Assembly (NCBI GenBank): GCA_023439545.1
Contig: JAEXNT010000043.1
Location: 1-64,000, forward strand
DNA from: Bacillota bacterium
Lineage (GTDB): Bacteria; Bacillota; Clostridia; Acetivibrionales; DTU013
Direction of reading: 5' to 3'
Length of the DNA stretch: 64,000 nt
A model generated the notes under the pieces. That model saw only the letters and a program-made list of their open reading frames with translations. It was not told where the DNA came from and did no database searches. Shown one piece after another: positions 59,686-64,000 of the stretch. Made by a program: the position numbers and the translations under genes. How positions within the stretch are numbered: the first letter of the stretch is position 1; every line of letters starts with the position of its first letter.

Positions 59686-60719
59686 GCCGATACCTCTTTC
59701 ACTTCGGCGGCAGCTTCCGTGAACCTGCGCAGTTCCTCCAGCCTGGCGGCCGCAAGACCGCTGTCTATCATTTCCCCGGCTATTCTAAGCCCTTCCTTGA
59801 GGTCGTCGGCCAATTTTGCCACGTATATCGCTGCGGCGGCATTGACCAGCACTATGTTTCTACGGGGACCCTTTTCACCCGCAAGTACAGCTCTGATGAT
59901 TCCCGCATTGCAGGCGGCGTCCCCGCCGGCCAGTTCCCTCTGCTCAGCCCTGGGAATACCGAGTTCCGCGGCGTCGATATAATATTCCCTGATTACTCCG
60001 TCCTTCAGTTCGGCAACCTTTGTTGCACCCGTAATCGTTATTTCGTCCAGGCCGTCGCAACCGTGGACTACGAGCGCCCTTTCTGTCCCGAGCATTTTCA
60101 GGGCTTCCGCCATGGTTCCCGTTATATTGCCGTCAAATACGCCCAGAAGCTGCCCTTTGGCATTTGCAGGATTGGTCAGCGGTCCGAGTATATTGAACAC
60201 GGTTCTGATGCCCAATTCCTTTCTTGCTCCGGCCGCATACTTCATTGACTGATGGAACAGCTGGGCGAACATGAAACCGACCCCGACTTCTTCCATACAC
60301 TTGCCCACCTGCCCGGGACTAAGCCCTATATTGACTCCCAAAGCTTCCAGTACATCAGCGCTGCCGCTTTTACTCGACATCGCCCTGTTGCCGTGCTTTG
60401 CTATCTTTGCTCCTGCAGCTGCCGCTACGAATGATGCGGCCGTCGAAATATTGAATGTCCTTGCCCCGTCTCCCCCTGTCCCGCACGTATCGATACAGTA
60501 CGGCAGACTGTGAGGTACCTTTGCCGATTTCTCGCGCATTACTTTTGCAAATCCGACAATCTCCTCAACAGTCTCGCCTTTGAAGCGAAGCGCAGTTAAA
60601 AAGCCTCCTATCTGCGACTGGGTCGCATTTCCCTCCATGATGCAGTTCATTGCCTCGATAGCATCGTACTCTGTCAGGTTTTCCCCCATAGAAAGTTTTT
60701 GTAACGCTGATCTGACCAT
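59682..60719 (-). CDS. trpD: Anthranilate phosphoribosyltransferase
   Basis: A 345-residue enzyme with the PRPP-binding DTCGTGGDGARTFNIST (about residue 80) and later KHGNRAMSSKSGSADVLEALG and LGPLTNPA, all diagnostic of TrpD. It joins anthranilate to phosphoribosyl pyrophosphate. The ribosome binding site GAGGAG before its ATG is part of a row of GAG triplets, described separately as a putative TRAP site. Confidence 0.96.
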   Translation of the reverse strand: MVRSALQKLSMGENLTEYDAIEAMNCIMEGNATQSQIGGFLTALRFKGETVEEIVGFAKVMREKSAKVPHSLPYCIDTCGTGGDGARTFNISTAASFVAAAAGAKIAKHGNRAMSSKSGSADVLEALGVNIGLSPGQVGKCMEEVGVGFMFAQLFHQSMKYAAGARKELGIRTVFNILGPLTNPANAKGQLLGVFDGNITGTMAEALKMLGTERALVVHGCDGLDEITITGATKVAELKDGVIREYYIDAAELGIPRAEQRELAGGDAACNAGIIRAVLAGEKGPRRNIVLVNAAAAIYVAKLADDLKEGLRIAGEMIDSGLAAARLEELRRFTEAAAEVKEVSA

Positions 60720-60721
60720 AA

Positions 60722-60746
60722 CTATTCTCCTCTCTTCTCAACTCTC
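60722..60746 (-). promoter_or_regulatory. Second putative TRAP-binding site, over the trpD ribosome binding site
   Basis: On the minus strand five (G/T)AG triplets follow each other every 5 bases (+ strand positions CTC 60742-60744, 60737-60739, 60732-60734, 60727-60729 and CTA 60722-60724). The last triplets include the trpD ribosome binding site and end 3 bases before its ATG. TRAP bound here would block trpD translation directly. Two small hairpins lie farther upstream in the 117-bp trpG-trpD gap (for example CGGCT/AGCCG at 60799-60811). Confidence 0.65.
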
Positions 60747-60836
60747 CGGAGCCAGCCTCATTTAATCCTTTCCAAGCCTATTTGGCTTTTCTGTTTTACG
60801 GCTTTCAGCCGGCCCCCCTGTCTATTCGTTAAACTT

Positions 60837-61406
60837 TCATTCAATAGCAAGAAAATTTTTGAGTATCGTTTTTCCATCCGGCGTCAATATGGACTCGGGG
60901 TGGAATTGAATGCCGAAAACCTCGTATTCCCTGTGTTTCAGGCCCATTATCTCCCCGTCTGCCGAAACAGCGGTAATCTCGAGTACGTCCGGGAATGATT
61001 CACGTTCCACTACAAGCGAATGATAGCGGCCTGCGGTTATCATTCTCGGAAGTCCTTCGAACAACCTGCAGTCTGGCGTCAATTCGATCACTGATGCCTT
61101 TCCGTGCAGCAGTTCCGGCGCATGTACCACCTTTCCGCCGTAGGCTTCCCCGATACCCTGATGTCCAAGGCAAACGCCCAGGATCGGTATGTAAGAGCCT
61201 AGCTTTTTGACCAGCTCTATGGAGATCCCCGCGTCTGCAGGATAACCCGGCCCGGGCGAAATAATGATATGGTCAGGTTTATGCTCCGCCACCTGCGCGA
61301 CGCTCAGCGCGTCATTCCTCACGACCATGACGTCTCTGCAAAGCTCGCCGACATACTGATAGAGATTGTAGGTAAACGAATCATAATTGTCTATGATCAA
61401 AATCAT
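60837..61406 (-). CDS. trpG: Anthranilate/aminodeoxychorismate synthase glutaminase subunit
   Basis: A 189-residue class-I amidotransferase with the nucleophile Cys in LGVCLGHQGIGEAYGG and the His-Glu pair in GIQFHPESILT. It supplies ammonia to TrpE. The same fold also serves aminodeoxychorismate synthase (PabA), so the protein may be dual-purpose. Its ATG overlaps the trpE stop by 4 bases (ATGA). Confidence 0.95.
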   Translation of the reverse strand: MILIIDNYDSFTYNLYQYVGELCRDVMVVRNDALSVAQVAEHKPDHIIISPGPGYPADAGISIELVKKLGSYIPILGVCLGHQGIGEAYGGKVVHAPELLHGKASVIELTPDCRLFEGLPRMITAGRYHSLVVERESFPDVLEITAVSADGEIMGLKHREYEVFGIQFHPESILTPDGKTILKNFLAIE

Positions 61407-62911
61407 CTGATCTTCTCCCCCTCCTCAACAGCCTTTATCAGTGCCCTGGCCTTGTTCATCGACTCCTCGTATTCGAGCTCCGGCTTCGAATCGGCGACTA
61501 TCCCGCCGCCTGCCTGCACATATGCGTAACCATCCTTGAAAAGCACCGTGCGTATAGTAATGCAGCTATCGAGATTTCCGTCGAAGCTCAGATAACCGAC
61601 TGCCCCACCGTATTGACAGCGTTTTGCAGTTTCAAGCTCATCTATTATTTCCATGGCACGGATTTTCGGAGCTCCGGAGAGCGTACCCGCAGGCAGCACG
61701 GCCGACAACGCGTCAAAGGAGGTTACACCGTCCCTGAGGGTTCCGCTTACGTTGCTTACGATGTGCATGACATGCGAGAACCGCTCGATATGCATAAGGG
61801 AATCGACCTTCACAGTGCCGAATTCCGATATCTTGCCTATATCGTTTCTGCCAAGATCGACAAGCATAATATGCTCGGCGCGCTCTTTTTCATCGGAGAG
61901 CAGCTCCCTTTCAAGCAGCTCGTCCTCCGCTTCCGTCCTGCCGCGCCTCCTCGTACCGGCGATCGGACAGGTCTCGACCCTTCGCCCGTCCACTCTGACG
62001 AGCATTTCCGGCGATGAGCCCGCAAGCGTATACCCGTCAAATTTCAGATAGTACATATACGGGCCCGGGTTGATAGTCCTAAGAGCACGGTAGACATTCA
62101 GCGGGCTGCAGGCGGTATTGATGCGCAGCCTTTGAGAAAGCACCACCTGAAAGATGTCTCCGTTTGTAATATATTCTTTTGCCTTGTTGACGTTTTCACA
62201 GAATTGTTCCCGGCTGACATTGCTATCTATCCTGCGGCCGCCGCCTGATACAGCGGATATGGGCGTGACCCCGGCAGACGCAGGCATGACCCCGTTTGTC
62301 AGCATTCTTCCTGCCTCCCTGAGTTCCTCGCGAATCTCATTGATCCTGCTTATCACGGTATTGTACCCGCGCTCTATCGTTCCGCAGTCCGTATGCAGAT
62401 TTACGATTACATGAAGCTTGTGCCTGAAATGGTCGAAAGCTATGACTTCGTCTGCGAACATGAAATGTATTTCCGGTATTTCCAGATCGTCGTCCGGTAT
62501 ATCCGGCAGCCTTTCGAAATAACGTGCAATATCGTATCCGAAAAATCCGACCGCCCCGCCGTTGAACCTCGGAAGGTTTTTGACCGGCGCTCCCTTGTGT
62601 CCGGCCATCAATTCCTTCATGACTTCAAAAGGATTACTTTCGGCGACCTCGCGCCTGCCGCTCCTGTAAGTCAGTTCCGTCCGCCTGCCGCTGCCTTTCA
62701 AGGTCAGGAAAGGATTCCTGCCGATAAATGAAAATCTGCCCCACTTTTCTCCGCCCTCTACGCTTTCGAGCAAAAAGCAGAAATCGCTCTTCTCAAACCG
62801 CCTGAAGACGCTGATAGGGGTCTCCATATCCGCATATACTTCGCAGGATACAGGTATTATGTTATAATTGCGCGCTAATTCCTTGACGCTTTCAAGATCG
62901 GGATAATACAA
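61403..62911 (-). CDS. trpE: Anthranilate synthase component I
   Basis: Start chosen at TTG 62911, six bases after GGAGGAGGG; the frame extends farther upstream through the leader but has no better site. The 502-residue enzyme has the chorismate-binding domain with FQVVLSQRL, GSSPEMLVRVDGRRVETCPI, IAGTRRRG and SGAPKIRAMEII. The early segment LLESVEGGEKWGRFSFIGRN matches the tryptophan-feedback region (LLES...RYSFIG in relatives). It makes anthranilate from chorismate. Its translation is probably controlled by the leader hairpin and TRAP site upstream. Confidence 0.95.
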   Translation of the reverse strand: MYYPDLESVKELARNYNIIPVSCEVYADMETPISVFRRFEKSDFCFLLESVEGGEKWGRFSFIGRNPFLTLKGSGRRTELTYRSGRREVAESNPFEVMKELMAGHKGAPVKNLPRFNGGAVGFFGYDIARYFERLPDIPDDDLEIPEIHFMFADEVIAFDHFRHKLHVIVNLHTDCGTIERGYNTVISRINEIREELREAGRMLTNGVMPASAGVTPISAVSGGGRRIDSNVSREQFCENVNKAKEYITNGDIFQVVLSQRLRINTACSPLNVYRALRTINPGPYMYYLKFDGYTLAGSSPEMLVRVDGRRVETCPIAGTRRRGRTEAEDELLERELLSDEKERAEHIMLVDLGRNDIGKISEFGTVKVDSLMHIERFSHVMHIVSNVSGTLRDGVTSFDALSAVLPAGTLSGAPKIRAMEIIDELETAKRCQYGGAVGYLSFDGNLDSCITIRTVLFKDGYAYVQAGGGIVADSKPELEYEESMNKARALIKAVEEGEKIR

Positions 62912-62917
62912 TCGAAG

Positions 62918-62941
62918 CCCTCCTCCGTAATGGAAGGAGAG
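62918..62941 (-). promoter_or_regulatory. Hairpin that would hide the trpE ribosome binding site
   Basis: On the minus strand CTCTCCTTC (62941-62933) can pair with GGAGGAGGG (62926-62918) around a 6-base loop, with two G-U pairs. The second arm is the trpE ribosome binding site. The CU-rich arm can alternatively pair with the upstream GAG triplets, which would free the site when TRAP is absent. Confidence 0.6.
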
Positions 62942-62956
62942 TATGAGAGATGAAGC

Positions 62957-63007
62957 CTCTTCTCTTCTCAACTCTGCTCTTCTCTTCTAAACTAATCTAC
63001 TCTTCTC
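62957..63007 (-). promoter_or_regulatory. Putative TRAP-binding site in the trpE leader (11 triplets)
   Basis: Read on the minus strand, the leader contains eleven (G/U)AG triplets. On the + strand they are CTC at 62957, 62962, 62967, 62972, 62977 and 62982, CTA at 62987, 62992 and 62997, and CTC at 63000 and 63005 (first base given). Nine triplets follow a strict 5-nt period; the tenth is shifted. Eleven triplets separated by 2-3 nt is what the 11-mer ring protein TRAP binds. No TRAP gene (mtrB) lies in the window. Confidence 0.8.
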
Positions 63008-63040
63008 ATCTTGCTCTGGTCTGACTAAATGGTTTATGAA

Positions 63041-63070
63041 ATTATAACACTTGTACGTGCAATAATGCAA
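63041..63070 (-). promoter_or_regulatory. Promoter of the trp operon
   Basis: On the minus strand TTGCAT (63070-63065) and a perfect TATAAT (63046-63041) are separated by 18 bases. The predicted start would be near 63033, giving a leader of roughly 120 nt that contains the TRAP site and the hairpin. Confidence 0.75.
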
Positions 63071-63088
63071 CAGGAATTTTCACATGTG

Positions 63089-63117
63089 TTGCATTGAACA
63101 GGCCAATAATATATAAT
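63089..63117 (+). promoter_or_regulatory. Promoter of ychF
   Basis: TTGCAT (63089-63094) and TATAAT (63112-63117) are 17 bases apart on the + strand. They use the same hexamers as the divergent trp promoter, 18 bp away. The start site would be about 35 bp before the ychF ATG. Confidence 0.75.
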
Positions 63118-63160
63118 TTACGTGTTCCAAAAATCAAAGAATCCGAGGAAGGTCGATATA

Positions 63161-64000
63161 ATGAAACTTGGCATAGTAGGACTTCCCAACGTGGGCAAAA
63201 GCACACTGTTCAACGCAATCACAAAAGCGGGCGCGGAAATAGCCAATTACCCGTTTTGTACCATAGAACCCAACGTGGGGATCGTCGCAGTCCCCGATGA
63301 ACGTCTCGACAAGCTTGCAGAGATGTACTCCCCTGAAAAAATCACTCCGACTACCGTCGAATTTGTCGATATTGCAGGGCTCGTAAAAGGAGCAAGCAAG
63401 GGCGAAGGACTCGGAAACAAGTTTCTTGCCCATATACGGGAGGTCGACGCCATCGTACATGTCGTTCGCTGTTTCGATGACGGCAACATCGTTCACGTAG
63501 ACGGTTCGGTCAACCCCTCACGCGATATTGAAACAATAAACCTCGAATTGATATTCGCAGATCTCGAAATGCTTGACAAGCGCATAGACCGTACGCGCAA
63601 GATGCTGAAGGGCGGAGACAAGAAGTTCCAGGCGGAGATCGAACTGTACGAACGGATCAAAGCCGCGCTTGAAGGCGGCACACCTGTCAGGACGATGAAG
63701 TTCAGTCCAGAAGAGCTACTGCTTGTAGACCAGCTGTTCCTGCTGACATCAAAGCCTGTGCTGTATGCGGCCAACGTTTCCGAGGACGACCTTCAGTCAG
63801 GCAAGTCGAACCCCTATCTCGCCGAGCTTATGAAGCTCGCTAGGGACGAGGGCTCCGAAGTGCTCGTGATATGCGCAAAAATAGAGGAAGAGATAACTCA
63901 GTTCGAAGATGAAGAGAAGGCAATGTTCCTGGAAGAACTGGGCCTTAAGGAATCCGGCCTCGACAGGCTCATAAAGTCAAGTTATAAGCTGCTCGGGCTA
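63161..64000 (+). CDS. ychF: Obg-like ATPase/GTPase YchF (280 N-terminal residues; cut by window edge)
   Basis: The ATG at 63161 follows GAGGAAGG. The visible 280 residues start KLGIVGLPNVGKSTLFNAIT, with the P-loop, ANYPFCTIEPNVGIV (switch I) and VEFVDIAGLVKGASKGEGLG (switch II), all diagnostic of YchF. NVSEDDL fits the altered G4 (NxxE) that makes YchF prefer ATP. The C-terminal TGS domain lies beyond the window. It is a widely conserved ribosome-associated NTPase. Confidence 0.97.
   Translation, partial: MKLGIVGLPNVGKSTLFNAITKAGAEIANYPFCTIEPNVGIVAVPDERLDKLAEMYSPEKITPTTVEFVDIAGLVKGASKGEGLGNKFLAHIREVDAIVHVVRCFDDGNIVHVDGSVNPSRDIETINLELIFADLEMLDKRIDRTRKMLKGGDKKFQAEIELYERIKAALEGGTPVRTMKFSPEELLLVDQLFLLTSKPVLYAANVSEDDLQSGKSNPYLAELMKLARDEGSEVLVICAKIEEEITQFEDEEKAMFLEELGLKESGLDRLIKSSYKLLGL

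Noticed and set aside
62393..62731. Plus-strand frame inside trpE
   Set aside because: Antisense shadow with no ribosome binding site.
62990..63020. Short leader peptide before trpE (Trp-codon attenuator)
   Set aside because: The only short frame (MRRVD) contains no Trp codon and has no good ribosome binding site; the periodic triplets explain the leader better.
62912..63040. T-box riboswitch upstream of trpE
   Set aside because: No T-box sequence (AGGGTGGNACCGCG) or specifier stem was seen; the leader is short and purine-rich.

Overview
The window looks like a chromosomal segment of a low-to-moderate GC Gram-positive bacterium, most likely a member of the Clostridia. The clues are strong purine-rich ribosome binding sites, TTG and GTG starts, heavy AGG/AGA arginine use, YesMN/Lpl-type sugar uptake, a CpsD-type tyrosine kinase, a PdaB-like deacetylase and an HtrA/PhoR-type stress block. 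No rRNA, tRNA, phage or insertion sequence was recognised, and no species is assigned.

Layout. 1-7.4 kb holds an ABC-2 exporter with a downstream metallopeptidase-like gene cut by the window edge, an AT-rich island with an MGT-type glycosyltransferase, a membrane protein fused to a spermidine-synthase-like domain, and a LysM L,D-transpeptidase. 7.4-11.5 kb holds small and housekeeping-type genes: a Gln-rich lipoprotein, a double OB-fold SSB-like protein, a Mur-ligase-like fragment and a polysaccharide deacetylase. 11.5-22.0 kb is a regulated surface/transport module: a NarL-type two-component system, a subtilisin-like lipoprotein without its catalytic residues, a tandem solute-binding lipoprotein, two sugar permeases, an HlyD-like adaptor and an FtsX-like permease, with no ATPase. 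22.1-40.1 kb is one long minus-strand exopolysaccharide operon of 17 genes: Wzz/CpsD, GDP-fucose synthesis, C4-amino-sugar genes, a priming transferase, polymerase, flippase and several glycosyltransferases. 40.3-42.1 kb is asnB. 42.2-50.9 kb is a YesM/YesN-controlled LplABC-type oligosaccharide importer with a GH3 glycosidase. 51.1-53.7 kb is a PadR-DUF1048-drug ABC exporter operon lodged between two fragments of a second asnB-like gene. 54.0-58.0 kb is an OmpR/PhoR-type two-component system followed by HtrA. 58.1-63.0 kb is a trpE-G-D-C-F operon, with divergent ychF at the right edge.

Most notable signals. (1) The trpE leader carries eleven (G/U)AG triplets, nine of them in a strict 5-nt period, followed by a hairpin able to hide the trpE ribosome binding site. 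A second set of five triplets overlaps the trpD ribosome binding site. Together this is the signature of control by the TRAP protein. (2) Two asnB remnants flank the PadR/ABC module and mark an insertion with loss of the gene it entered. (3) A dispersed ~35-50 bp repeat occurs three times and sits at the edges of the transport module and the exopolysaccharide operon. (4) A two-part box with an inverted repeat is shared by the promoters of the NarL-type two-component operon and the tandem binding-protein operon, which suggests a regulon.
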